Below, piece after piece: positions 22,901 through 34,788 of a DNA stretch of 64,000 nucleotides. The stretch's first letter is position 1; every line of letters starts with the position of its first letter. The stretch is taken from assembly GCF_050947875.1 (NCBI RefSeq), contig NC_134574.1, forward strand, positions 106,509,469 through 106,573,468, written 5' to 3'. The position numbers were made by a program, and so were the translations under genes. The stretch is from Dermacentor variabilis. Taxonomy: Eukaryota; Arthropoda; Arachnida; Ixodida; Ixodidae. The notes beneath the pieces were generated by a model. The model had not been told where the DNA came from, did not search any database, and was given only the letters and a program-made list of their open reading frames with translations.

Positions 22901-23899
22901 CAGTACACGCTTCGCTGGTCATTCCCCTTCACAAAGTAGAATGGCACTGATTTTTGTGCTTGTGAAGTTGCACCATTTTTCCAGCTGAGTTTTGAAAAAC
23001 ATACGCCGATGTTCTGCACCATGCAACTTCTTCTATGGAAGTAACTTGTGCACGAACATAGTGTAGCAGCCTTTTTAGTACCTTGGCATTGGAGCTCACT
23101 GAGCTCAAGTTCATTGTCTGATTCATGTTTCACTACTTTTTCCGTACAAAAGCAAACAGGCAATTGTGCAGGCAAAGCTCGGTTCAGAATCGGAAGTACA
23201 ATGGATACGTACGATTGGCTGCCTGAACGTGAATATATTTGTGTCTTTTGAAGAGGCTCTCTCGCAAAGTCAACAACACTGCATAATTTCACATGCTCCA
23301 GTTTAGTCACCTCTTTCATTTGCTGTTCCAATCGAACCTTGCCACGCCCGTAAATTATACTTGACCATGTCAGTCACCTCCTTGAGATTTTTTTTTTTTC
23401 AGAAACCTGCCCCATCCTTCAGCACATAGAGCTGCCTTCTCCCAGCTATCCATAACATTAAATATGTTTTTAAACACGGTTTCCGTGGCCGTGGTAGCTG
23501 CGTGGCTGTTCTGCTGCCGAATACGCCAACCAATCACAGCGGAAGAGGCGCGCGTCTTCGCCGCTGGATCTATTGCATCAGCACCAGATGGCTCTGGTTT
23601 CCGCGCATCCGCGGCAGCGGTGGCGCCGGCCGTGCGACGGAAAGAAAAGAAAGGAACCGGAAAGCTCGCCTTGGCGCATCTGCGGCGGAGGAAGTAAACG
23701 GTTCTTGCAGATACAATGAATTCGACTTACGCTACACCTCTGAAACCACGATGCGTTCAAGGCGTCCGTGCTACTCGGTTTTAGTGAGCAACTCCGCTTA
23801 ACAAAAGGCTCGGTATATATTTTTGTGCACCCGCGTTGGTGCGCGTGCGTGTATTTGTATGCCGACTCTTTATGCACTCACGCGAAGCTTCGCTGTATA
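22901..23899. other. Stretch with no recognised gene
   Basis: Contains a poly-T run near 23390 and a GC-rich, CpG-containing part at 23490-23700 with overlapping frames on both strands. No protein motif was recognised. Confidence 0.4.
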
Positions 23900-24600
<701 letters not shown>

Positions 24601-24924
24601 CAAGCACCTTCTGCCTCACCATGTCTCGATCCAGCGTTGTTTAACTATATAAATGAAGAACTATTCACTTCGCCAGTACATAAAAAAGAACGTCGCGAAC
24701 CTTCGCAAGGAAGAAACCACAAGCCTTACATATTTCACTTTATTTTTGACCCTCCACCGAGGAGTTATGGTATCTTCAATACGTCCCATACTACTAACGA
24801 GTGACGCTTCGGCTTCTTCGGACCGTATGGCCAAAAGGCATATTTCACAAAAAAAAATTTGGGCCGAGCAGCCTGTGTCAGTTCGCCAGACAGATTCGTC
24901 ATGTATATTCCTAAAGCAAGCAGT

Positions 24925-24958
24925 AACTCACTTGAGCAATAAACTGCTCAAGTGAGTT
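24925..24958. repeat. Perfect 14-bp-stem hairpin
   Basis: AACTCACTTGAGCA (24925-24938) is the exact reverse complement of TGCTCAAGTGAGTT (24945-24958), with a 6-nt loop. Confidence 0.85.
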
Positions 24959-26072
24959 GAACGTATAGCACGAAAGGGGGAATATATATTGGTACATTCC
25001 TTTTCGTATTCTGCAAACAGCTCTAAGCCTGAATGAGCTTTACTTCAAATTACCGTCACTTAAAATAAGTACGTGAAGGACCGTCTAATTTTGAGAAGCA
25101 GTTAAAAAAGCAAGTGGTGCTGGTAGAATCTAAACTGCTGTATTAGTTAAGTCCTCGTGTTACTGCCGAGCATTTCTGTGAAGAAATGCAACAATTCGAT
25201 ATTATGCCATAACCTACTCGTCATGAGTAAACCTGTTTTAGCGGATTCAAGTCAAGCTAACTGTTATAGAAGTCACATACAGCCAGCGTTTGTGACGTAC
25301 TTGTTGCACCGTGGCAGGTATGGTAGCACCCCTGTAGTTCGTTCTCAGAGCTAATAGGTCACAGCAAAAGGACAAATTACCTCTCGGGCTGCTAGCACCC
25401 TGCAAAATTTGGCTTAGTCTGTGCACATGATGTTGCTCAAAAAGTCCGGCGACTCATCCGACATTTGTGAGGACACAATTCTAGAAATTTAGATGACTCT
25501 GCAGGTCCCTATCTTCCAAGCATTGGTGTAGGTTAAGGTGGTACAGGTGAAAGGCCGAATCATTTAGAATCCTCCAAACTGATGACTTGGAAATCGCTAC
25601 CTGGGCAGCCATGTCCCCTAACGCTAGCATAAGGGTTTGAGGACACAAATGCTTAGAACATCCATGCGTAGCCTAGGACTCAAAGATGGAGTCCTCCGCC
25701 ACTGTTTCTGGAACTACCGGTTAGTCTCAGGATTTCATAATTTGTGATGGTAGTCAATGTGCCTGGCCTACCACCACACTTACATGACTGATATATATAT
25801 TTGCGGCCTTCCTCTCGTTGCAACCTGCAGCTCCCAAGGCAAGGATCATGTTTCCCTTCCTGTCATTAGAGAAAGACATGGCGACTGGGACGAAAAAGCA
25901 CCTTTAAACCTCTGCACTGACTTTCTCGATTCGCTTTTGAGGTGATAGGTAATGCGGCAAAAGAAAGGAACAAAACCATCCGTGCACTTTATGTACGTTA
26001 AGACAACAGCTATCACAGCTTGCTTCCAACTAACACCAAACGCGACGTGTTACTTCAGCCAGGGGGCGGCAG

Positions 26073-26342
26073 ATGAAAGCTAGCTTAATCATGATGCTTT
26101 TCTTTATTTCCTTTATTTCCTTCTGGCTAACGCAGACGGAGCTTGTTCGAGGGCGCTGCTTTGTGATGCGAGTAGGAGCGCAGTCACGTGGTATTTTTCA
26201 TACCTCGCACGGTCTACTTATCAGACATTGTACGCAACTAGTACGTCGCTGCAGATGCCACAATTGGTTGTCCCTTGGCTGTCCCTACAATGCCTTTGAC
26301 ACTTTGATAATTGGTATACTATGTCTCAAGTTAGATAATTAA
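26073..26342 (+). CDS. Weak candidate: small secreted Cys-containing peptide
   Basis: An 89-codon frame opens with MKASLIMMLFFISFISFWLT, a good signal-peptide-like stretch. It continues with a basic, cysteine-containing mature part (RCRCHNWLSLGC). I found no TATA box, splice site or homologous motif. A chance hydrophobic start in AT-rich DNA is a serious alternative. Confidence 0.15.
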   Translation: MKASLIMMLFFISFISFWLTQTELVRGRCFVMRVGAQSRGIFHTSHGLLIRHCTQLVRRCRCHNWLSLGCPYNAFDTLIIGILCLKLDN

Positions 26343-27005
26343 CTACAATTATGTAATTAAATCTCAGTAATAAAAAATTACTGGCTACTCCACCGTTCCG
26401 GCAACAACGTGCACTAGGTTTTCTTCGAGTAATGCAACTGCTCTTTTTTTTTTTTACATAGGTGCATGATAGTTAATTGGGACACCCTGTTATATTTTGA
26501 CCTCTGTGCACAAGTGACAATGTTTCCATCCCTAATGAATTTCATTTCTTTTTTTTTTTTTCATGAGTCGTTAGCATTGCTCACTGGAAGGAGAAGTAAT
26601 ACCGAGACATTCACCTGCATTTCAGACGTCGTTGATAAAGGTTTCTGCGGAAAGGTCACTGATGTCTGCAGGTTTTTTTAAATGTCAAAAAAGCACACAA
26701 AGCAATCTGAAGTGAGGTGAACATACAGCAACATATTCATTCTCTAGGCATAGGCTATCCATAGTTTTAGACATAGTTTTTAATAGGCTACCCCTTCTCT
26801 TTCAAAAATACAAAGTTTGTCCTGTGTGTATATTTAAATGCATTGCGTATGTTGTTACGTTTCGCCTACGACGCGCGGTATAGCCGGCGCCGATGCAACG
26901 GACGCCGGGGCTTCGTTCAAAGCGGCGGACATTTTGGCCCGTTCAGCGCTGCCGCAACGCTTCCTGCCAAGCGCGTCCAGGCATGTTTCAATGCCACGTG
27001 TCTTC

Positions 27006-27499
<494 letters not shown>

Positions 27500-27681
27500 A
27501 TGTTGGTGCCCACGCTTGTCAAAGCGCGGCAGCCGGGGAGAGGAGCTCCCCAACTGTGAAGCGAGGAGGTCTGACCAGCGCCGGCCCGGCGGATGCGTCA
27601 CTTCTCGTCTCAACGTGTCCGTGCGCCGCCGTCACGTGCGCCTCATCCCGAGCCATTCCTTCTTGCCCTCGACTCCGAGAG

Positions 27682-27688
27682 TATAAAA
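27682..27688 (+). promoter_or_regulatory. TATA box of the 5' LTR
   Basis: TATAAAA in the U3 region, repeated at 31854-31860 in the 3' LTR. AATAAA follows about 110 bp later (27798), a normal spacing for U3-R-U5. Confidence 0.7.
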
Positions 27689-28234
27689 GCAGCTGCCCCC
27701 GGATGCCGAGAAAGGCTTCGAATTCTTCCATCGAGTAACGTGCTCTCCCGTCTCGCCACTTCGGTCGATCTGACCGGCCGCTCTTTTGCGATGCTATAAT
27801 AAACAAGTTGTTCTGTTAGCAGTCGACTCATGCTTTGCCAGGACCTTCGGATGCTTCCAGCTGTGCGCCAGGCCGCCAGGCCAACGCTAGCCTTGGGGCT
27901 TGCGACCCCAGATGCAACAACTGGCTGCCAGCGGTGAAATTGCGACAACGGAGGCCAGCAGCGAAGATATGCGGTCGACTGTATGCTGAGCAGCACAACG
28001 ACCATCCGGGAGCAGTGCAACGAGCCCTGTGTGATGACTGGTTGCCTGCAGCGGAACGACTGCGCTGAATTCTTGGCTGCGAGGTTTGGTGAGTGAGGGA
28101 CTTTCTTCTTCTGAGTTTTGCCAGGCTTTTGTTAGTGTCAGAAACAGAGCTGGTAATTGTGGTTGTCGTTGCTGCCGGGTTAGTTTGCGGCAAGACAATA
28201 GTAGGCAGTAGAGAAAGCAGCATTCAGAGCAGCC

Positions 28235-29387
28235 ATGGATTGGAAGTCGTTGCGCAAACCGAAACTGCTGGAGCTTGCAAGAGAGTTGGGTCTGGATGTC
28301 TCAGACAAACTCAGAAAACCAGAACTGCTAAGGGCTATTCTTCAGTTAGAAGCTGAGGATGATGAGCTGTCGGAATGCCTTGAGACCATTGAGGAGAGGG
28401 AGACGGCAAAAAAAGAGAAAGACGAGCGCGAACGAAAAGAGCAAAAGGAGAAAGACGAGCGCGAACGTAAAGAGCAAAAAGAGAAAGAAAAAGAGGAGTG
28501 CGACCGTCAACACACTTTGGAAATGAAGCGTCTCGAGGTAGAGATGGAACGCGCTCGTAATGGAAGTCGGGCACACGGTGCAGGAGAACGGGTATCGTTC
28601 AAAATGACTGATCTGATGCGACCGTTTAAGCTTGGAGAGGACATTGGTTTGTTCCTGGTTAACTTTGAGCGAATGTGCGAGAAGCAGGGGTTCCCTCGGG
28701 AAACGTGGCCACAGCGCTTGCTCACTTTGTTACCAGGCGAGGCGGCCGACGTAGTCGCTCGCTTGAAGAAAGAGGAGGCAGAGGATTTCGACCAAGTGAA
28801 ATCGAGTCTGCTAAAAAAGTACAGGCTGTCAGCGGAGGCGTTCCGTCGGAAGTTTCGGGAAAATGAGAAAGGCAGAAGTGAGTCATATACAGAGTTTGCC
28901 TACAGGCTTATGTCAAACATGCAGGAGTAGCTCAAAGAGAAAGCGTTTGGTGACCACGAGAAAGTTCTGCAGTGTTTCGGGCTGGAAGTGTTATAGTCGG
29001 TTACCTGAGAACGTGCGGTACTGGGTCTTGGATAGGCCAGACGTTAGTACGGTGGCTAAAGCCGCCGAGCTAGCCGAGGAGTTTGTGACGCGTCGGGCTC
29101 GTGGAGCTAAGGACGGTCAAAAGGGTGAATTTGGCTCCAAGTTTGAGAGGCCGAAGTTCACGCCTATGAGAGCAAGGGGGACACACGTAGTGCGGGTGCG
29201 AGTGAAAGCAGTCCGACCGAACGTAAGGAGATGGCGGCAGCCGAAGCCGAACGCAGAAAGCGATTCGAGACGAGGCAAGCGCGCGTGTTATACGTGCCAG
29301 AAGCCGGGTCACTTTTCGGCGCAGTGTCCAGAAACAAAAACAAAAGTCGTGTTTTTGTCATTATGCAGCACTGACGGGAACATGAAG
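28235..29387 (+). pseudogene. gag, SCAN-like capsid and zinc knuckle
   Basis: ATG 28235 opens a frame starting MDWKSLRKPKLLELARELGL, a short helical N-domain. A highly charged EK/ER coiled coil follows at about residues 50-95. A capsid domain comes next (FLVNFERMCEKQGFPRETWP, then LPENVRYWVLDRPD and AAELAEEF) that resembles the SCAN domain. In-frame stops occur at 28928 (TAG) and 28994 (TAG), and a frameshift near there moves the rest to another frame. The nucleocapsid zinc knuckle CYTCQKPGHFSAQC (CX2CX4HX4C) lies at about 29286-29328. Two stops and a shift make the copy defective. Confidence 0.88.
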
Positions 29388-30860
29388 CTTCTCGAGCCTT
29401 ACATGCGAGACCTCCTCGTGAACGGGAAAGAGTGCCGAGTGCTTCGCGATTCCGCAGCTACAATGGGTGTAGTTCACCCCTCTTACGTAGAACCCTATAT
29501 GTTCACGGGCGAGTGCGCATGGATCAAGCAAGCCGTGGAAGCTCATAGCGTGTGTCTGCCCGTAGCAAAAGTGTTTATTGAAGGACCTTTCGGAGCACTT
29601 GAGACGGAAGCCGCAGTGTCATCTATGCTGCCCCCCCCCCCCAGTACCCTTACCTATTTTCGAACAGGTCCGATCACTTCCTGCGCGAGAAGGGGCTTTT
29701 GTTTGGTGAGGCTAGCGTTCAGGCCTTAACCAGATCGAGAGTTCGGGAGCTCGCTGCAAAGGCGGTAGTTGCGGGGCCGGCGTTGTCGAACAATGAGAAA
29801 GGGTCGGAGGCGCAGCAAGCTGATATTCAGAGCACGTCCGAACTGAATAAAATTGAGCCTGTAGCGTTGAAGGCACCAGATACTGGAGAAGAAATGCCCG
29901 ACACGGGAAAGTTAGAAGAGCTATCTGCAGATTTGCTCATCGCGCCTACGTCAGATGGACTTAATAGGTTGCTAAAAGTCAGCCGGTCGGCTTTGATAGC
30001 CGAGCAAGAAAAGGATGGCAGCCTAGAAAACATGCGCTGCAATGTCAAGGAAGGTATCGCCAAGAAAAATGCTCGTTTTGTGGGAAGAAGTGGGGCCCTG
30101 TACCGGAAGTATCTAGACCGCAAGGGAGTGGAGTTCGATCAGCTGATCGTGCCTCAGTGTTACCGTCAGGATCTCTTGCGCTTGTCGCATGGGGGTTCGT
30201 GGTCCGGACACCTAGGAGTTAAGAAAACTAAGGACCGTCTCTTGCAAGAGTACTATTGGCCAGGGTGTTTTCGGGACGCAGACCACTTTGTGAGGACATG
30301 TGACACCTGTCAGCGGGTGGGCAAACCAGGGGACAAATCGAGGGCGCCGTTGAAGTTGGTACCTATCATTACGGAGCCTTTTAGACGGCTCGTTATTGAT
30401 ACAGTGGGACCTCTGCCGGTAACAACCACGGGGTACAGACACATTTTGACTGTGATCTGCCCAGCGACGTTCCCTGAAGCAGTGCGGCTTAAGGAACTCA
30501 GCTCAGTTGAGATAGTCAATGCACTACTGTCCATATTTGCGCGAGTTGGTTTTCCTGCGAAAATCCAGTCAGATCAGGGCACAGTGTTTACTAGCGCTTT
30601 GACGACAGCCTTTCTCGAAAGGTGCGGGGTAAAGCTGTTGCACAGCTCAGTGAACCACCCACAGTCGAATTCCGTTGAGAAGCTCCACTCCGTCATGGAG
30701 CGCGTGTTGAGAGCATCGTGGTTTGAACAACAAACTGACTGGGAGCTGTGTCTGCCTGGGGTGATGTTTGCATTAAGGACCGCGCCGCATGCGGCTACGG
30801 GGTTTTCGCCAGCTGAGCTGGTGTACGGTCGCTCGCTGCGGTCTCCGCTTCGCATGCTTC
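29388..30860 (+). pseudogene. pol: protease and integrase
   Basis: The protease region LLEPYMRDLLVNGKECRVLR is followed by the active site DSAAT (29448 on). The family normally has DSGAT or DTGAT, so the glycine is lost. A 12-C run at 29631-29642 shifts the frame. The second frame reads on from FSNRSDHFLREKGLLFGEAS. It leads into a linker and then the integrase: the H2C2 zinc module (HGGSWSGHLGVKK to CDTCQRVG, 30188-30320), core aspartates in VIDTVGPLP and IQSDQGTVF, and glutamate in NSVEKLHSVMERVL. It ends in LVYGRSLRSPLRMLR, near 30858, where it joins RNase H out of frame. No RT lies between protease and integrase. Confidence 0.9.
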
Positions 30861-31019
30861 GAGACGGATCACTGCCCTCTCCAATGGCTGCAGACCATCT
30901 CTTCCAAAAATGGCCGCCTCCTGCGCTGGAGCCTCGCTTTGCAACAATATTCGTTTGAGGTGCGTTACAAAAAGGGGAGTCTCAACGGTAACGCCGATGG
31001 CATAAGTCGAGGCCCCTAA
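30861..31019 (+). pseudogene. RNase H C-terminal fragment, downstream of integrase
   Basis: Reads ETDHCPLQWLQTISSKNGRL, LRWSLALQQYSFEVRYKKGS, LNGNADGISRGP and a stop at 31017. This is the end of a gypsy RNase H: TDHxPLxWL, then the NGRLxRWxLxLQ and the GxxNGNADxxSR motifs. It follows integrase directly. The join at about 30858-30865 contains a short GAGA that could be shared by both sides, as expected for a microhomology deletion that removed RT and the front of RNase H. Confidence 0.9.
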
Positions 31020-31503
31020 CGTAGGAATCAGCCTCAAAGTTGTTTGTTACTGATGTTTTCTACCTGAGCCAGGATATTTAACATATATGCTTTTCTTTAG
31101 TGTTTCAAAGTCATGACGTGCTTTCTAGTGCAATTTTCCAATTGTGGACGCGTTCTGAGTGCTGCTAGACTACTGTAAGGAACTAGGCAGTAGTAAAAAA
31201 AAAGGGGGGAAAGAGCCTGGCATGGCTTAGTGAGGGTTGTGTCGTGCTTGCTGACTGAGCAGTTGAGTTTCGGCGTAGTTCTAAGCTTTCTGGGAACGAT
31301 AACAAAAATGGCAACTCTTCCGAAGTCACTTTGCAGTGTCCTGTGTGAACCTGAACGTGAGAACGAGGCCTTCTCTGTGCGCTGCGCTCAAGAAACGCCG
31401 AGGGACGACAGACTTCGGTTATGAGCATCATCGAGCGACATCCCTCCGGACAGCGGATGCAGTCCCCTGACCATCGGGATCTCCTTCTCCCGGCGGGGCG
31501 GTC
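31020..31503 (+). other. 3' untranslated part of the LTR element
   Basis: About 480 bp between the RNase H stop and the 3' LTR. A purine run (A9 G6 and following, 31195-31215) lies mid-way. The sequence next to the LTR, CCCGGCGGGGCGGTC, is G-rich and the likely polypurine-tract position, although imperfect. Confidence 0.6.
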
Positions 31504-32091
31504 TGTTACGTTTCGCCTACGACGCGCGGTATAGCCGGCGCCGATGCAACGGACGCCGGGGCTTCGTTCAAAGTGGCGGACATTTTGGCCCGTTCAGCGC
31601 TGCCCCAACGCTTCCTGCCAAGCGCGTCCAGGCATGTTTCAATGCCACGTGTCTTCGTGTGTGTGTGTGTGCATGTTGGTGCCCACGCTTGTCAAAGCGC
31701 GGCAGCCGGGGAGAGGAGCTCCCCAACTGTGAAGCGAGGAGGTCTGACAGCGCCGGCCCGGCGGATGAGTCACTTCTCGTCTCAACGTGTCCGTGCGCCG
31801 CCGTCACGTGCGCCTCATCCCGAGCCATTCCTTCTTTGCCTCGACTCCGAGAGTATAAAAGCAGCTGCCCCCGGATGCCGAGAAAGGCTTCGAATTCTTC
31901 CATCGAGTAACGTGCTCTCCCGTCTCGCCACTTCGGTCGACCTGACCGGCCGCTCTTTTGCGATGCTATAATAAACAAGTTGTTCTGTTAGCAGTCGACT
32001 CATGCTTTGCCAGGACCTTCGGATGCTTCCAGCTGTGCCCCAGGCCGCCAGGCCAACGCTACCCTTGGGGCTTGCGACCCCAGATGCAACA
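31504..32091 (+). repeat. 3' LTR
   Basis: 588 bp. Starts TGTTACG, ends GCAACA, followed by the target duplication ATGT. Differs from the 5' LTR by about ten substitutions or one-base indels outside the GT tract, roughly 2%. Confidence 0.95.
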
Positions 32092-32095
32092 ATGT

Positions 32096-33150
32096 GGATG
32101 GTGTTTACAGTGGAAATTTAAAACAATGTTGAAGTGAGAACATACGGATGAGGCAACCACCTCTATTGCTTCTAATGCACTTTTCCTCCTATTGTCAAGA
32201 TTTGCAGAAATAAACTAAAGGTATGAATTAAAAGCCATGCACATCCACACCAACAATGATGCAATAACTTATTAGCCACAATAAAGTTTTAAGTGAAAAA
32301 AAACGAGGCAAATAAGAAAACCTCAAATGATGTCGGTGACAAAACACTGGTAATGACAATTTAGGTCTGGGGGGGGGGGGCAAACATTTTTGCGCATATG
32401 CGTTTGCTGCTAGATTATATGGACCTATAATAGGAAACTTGCGAATGTATCGAAGTACCTTAATATACAAATGAAAAGTATTTTGTTGGACACAATAATT
32501 GCAATAGTATCTTGTATCTGTATCTCAAATACTTGTTGCCCGAGTATTTTGTGCCACATCATGATATAACTGCAAAGTACCCTCACCCAACCCTGCAAGA
32601 CCCGCATGGTCACACACAGCAGTGCCATGTGCAGATGCTGCCGGAGTAGAACGCCACCCGGTGCCTTGCGTGCTATGGAAGACGGCGCACTTCTTACCTT
32701 GAGCACACGAGCTCAAGCCACTATCTTCAGCTCGCCCTAGCAAGCTTTCACTTGCACCCACAACGAATGGCACGCCGCCACGATGTTATCGCACTTGGAC
32801 CTTATTTGAAACATCACGGTGACACCGATGGTGTAAGTTTGCTTGGGGTGGTCCATATAGTTACTTTATCACAATAAGATCAACACAAGCTTACAAGTTA
32901 TAATTCAAAGAGGAAACAAGTGTAGCTGAAGAGACAATGAAAATGCTAGAGCCCTCTGCTGAAATGGTGCAGGTTCGGTCACGGGGGAAGGCCTTCAAGC
33001 AGAAAACAAGCGGTTCGGCCCGTCACTTTCTTTTCTTTGTTTCACGGTGATTCATGTTACCCACCTCGTGTCTTGTTCTGTCGCGATGTTGTCATCTTCT
33101 GTCTTACCAGGTACAAACGCTGCAGTAATAGCAGACGACAGCCGTTCTGC
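32096..33150. other. Stretch between LTR element and RPB7 3' end
   Basis: AT-rich, with a G10 run near 32371. The AATAAA words on the plus strand at 32211 and 32280 have no visible gene upstream. Nothing else was recognised. Confidence 0.4.
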
Positions 33151-33154
33151 TGGA

Positions 33155-33529
33155 GTCAACAAGATAAAAATTTATTTCACTTTCTGTACAACAGGGCTCA
33201 ATTAAAAATTTAACACCAGGGATATCCGAAAACAAAATTCACCATTCTACCCTTAGTTCCACACAAGCACTGCTCTTAAGAAACAGCTGAGCCAAGCCAC
33301 GGAGCCATTTCTCGGACAACCAAGGAATGTAAATCGAGAAAAGAATAACCCTTGACACATGATTTCCTTTTTCATTTTAAGTGCACCTGAATGTGAACCA
33401 AGATTTGCAGTCTCCACTGAATAATGTGCATGATTTGCACACAATGAGGCTTTTGTCCTTCTTGACAGAGGTTGGAGCTATGACAGGTAGGTGACTATGA
33501 TGAGATATGAAGAGCACCGGGCTGCAAGT
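33155..33529 (-). other. POLR2G: RPB7 3' UTR
   Basis: About 375 bases from the stop codon to the expected cleavage site. No repeat or coding sequence was recognised in it. Confidence 0.65.
33171..33176 (-). terminator. POLR2G: Polyadenylation signal of RPB7
   Basis: TTTATT on the plus strand is AATAAA on the minus strand, about 355 bases past the stop codon. A cleavage site near 33150-33160 would fit. No better signal lies between it and the stop. Confidence 0.7.
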
Positions 33530-33540
33530 TCAGCTCAGAC
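33530..33540 (-). CDS. POLR2G: RPB7 terminal coding exon
   Basis: Minus-strand acceptor TTTTTACAG|GTCTGAGCTGA. The first two bases complete the glycine codon split by the previous intron (G|GT). Leu, Ser and the stop TGA at 33530-33532 follow. The protein thus ends DYLGLS, one residue shorter than the vertebrate DYLGLVS. The exon continues as 3' UTR to about 33155. The exon is tiny, so the call depends on the matching phase and the conserved end. Confidence 0.78.
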
Positions 33541-34065
33541 CTGTAAAAACAATGTGAGAGACAGCACAATAATGACCAGCGTCAGAAGCATGCGCATTTA
33601 CTAAGATCACATTTTTAAGTAAAGAAGGAACTAGGAAAGAGAAATAACTAAACCTCGGAACAACAAATACACAGGTAGCGAATTACCAGATGTAACAAAC
33701 CTGAGTTAAAAATTGTTGAATTTTATTCTACGGTGCTCACAGAATGAAACGTGTCCATCCAGGGCTACCTAATGCACACACTTTTATTTCCACTGGCTGA
33801 ACTTTGTGTCATATCGACGTAATTTTGTAGTGTACACTTAGATCGGAGTTTGCGCCACCTTTGGTGACCACATTCCTAGCAACATGACATAGTGCTCTTG
33901 AGTGATTTGCATATCTGCAGGGTTGTACTAAATGCTCCCTGTTCTGTCTCATTCCCAGAGCACTGTACATATCAGCATGCATGCCCACAATGAATATAGC
34001 ATATAATGAAGGTAGTTTCATGGTTAGATGTGACTTGGTTATAACAACATTGAACTTAGTGCAAA

Positions 34066-34386
34066 TATACTGCAACAAAGCTTTTGTTTCGGCCAGTTGG
34101 TTCATAGCTGAAAACCTTGATGAGTAGCGCAGAGAAACGTGGACCAAGAAAGACGCAAGTACACAGGACGGGTGCAAACACAAAAACGAGCTCAGAGGAC
34201 TAGAAATATATTACAGAAATATGTTGTTATTTTTTACGCTACTCGTCAAGGTTTTCAGCAATGAACCAACTGGGCCAAAGAAAAGCTTTATTGCAGCATA
34301 TTTCTAGTCCTCCGGACTCTCCCTTGTGTTTGTGCCCATTCTGTATACTTGTGTCTTTCTCGGACCATGTTTCCTCGCGCTACTGG
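34066..34386. repeat. Interdigitated inverted repeats
   Basis: Two segments X (34066-34118) and Y (34119-34210) reappear as reverse complements in the same left-to-right order, X' at about 34238-34302 and Y' at 34303-34386. Clear matches are CAGTTGGTTCAT with ATGAACCAACTG, GAGTAGCGC with GCGCTACTGG-side sequence, and GGACTAGAAATAT with ATTTCTAGTCC. Identity is about 80%. It lies in the last intron of RPB7. Confidence 0.75.
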
Positions 34387-34755
34387 TCAAAGTGTTCAGT
34401 TAGTACAAATGGTTTTCGTAAAGAAGGCAGTTAACAAGCATGTCGACTGTCTTTGGTGAGGCACGATAAAGAGAGGGTAATCTTACAAGATATTTTAGAT
34501 ACATCTGTGCACTGAAATTTCGTTTTTTTTTTTTTGTGCTTCATGGCCAATATGTATCTAGTGTATCTGCAACAAGTGCCATCTTGGTTTTGTTTTGTTA
34601 GTGAATTCCTGCATTTTTCTTTTTTGCTTTCTTTCTCTCTCTCTCTCTCTTTTTCCGCCTTCCATGGAAGTAACAGCGCCTTGGTCCATGCACAATTAGC
34701 TAGTGATTGGGCGGCTCCAGCGGCTTTTGAGCGTTCCATGTCTCAGATACGAATT

Positions 34756-34788
34756 TGCGGTTGGGCTTCTCGAGCAAGCCCAACCGCA
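34756..34788. repeat. Perfect 13-bp-stem hairpin
   Basis: TGCGGTTGGGCTT (34756-34768) pairs exactly with AAGCCCAACCGCA (34776-34788) over a 7-nt loop. Confidence 0.85.

Larger units (their letters stand above)
24601..26848. other. AT-rich stretch before the LTR element
   Basis: Apart from the hairpin at 24925-24958 and the weak secreted-peptide frame at 26073, I see no supportable feature. Confidence 0.4.
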
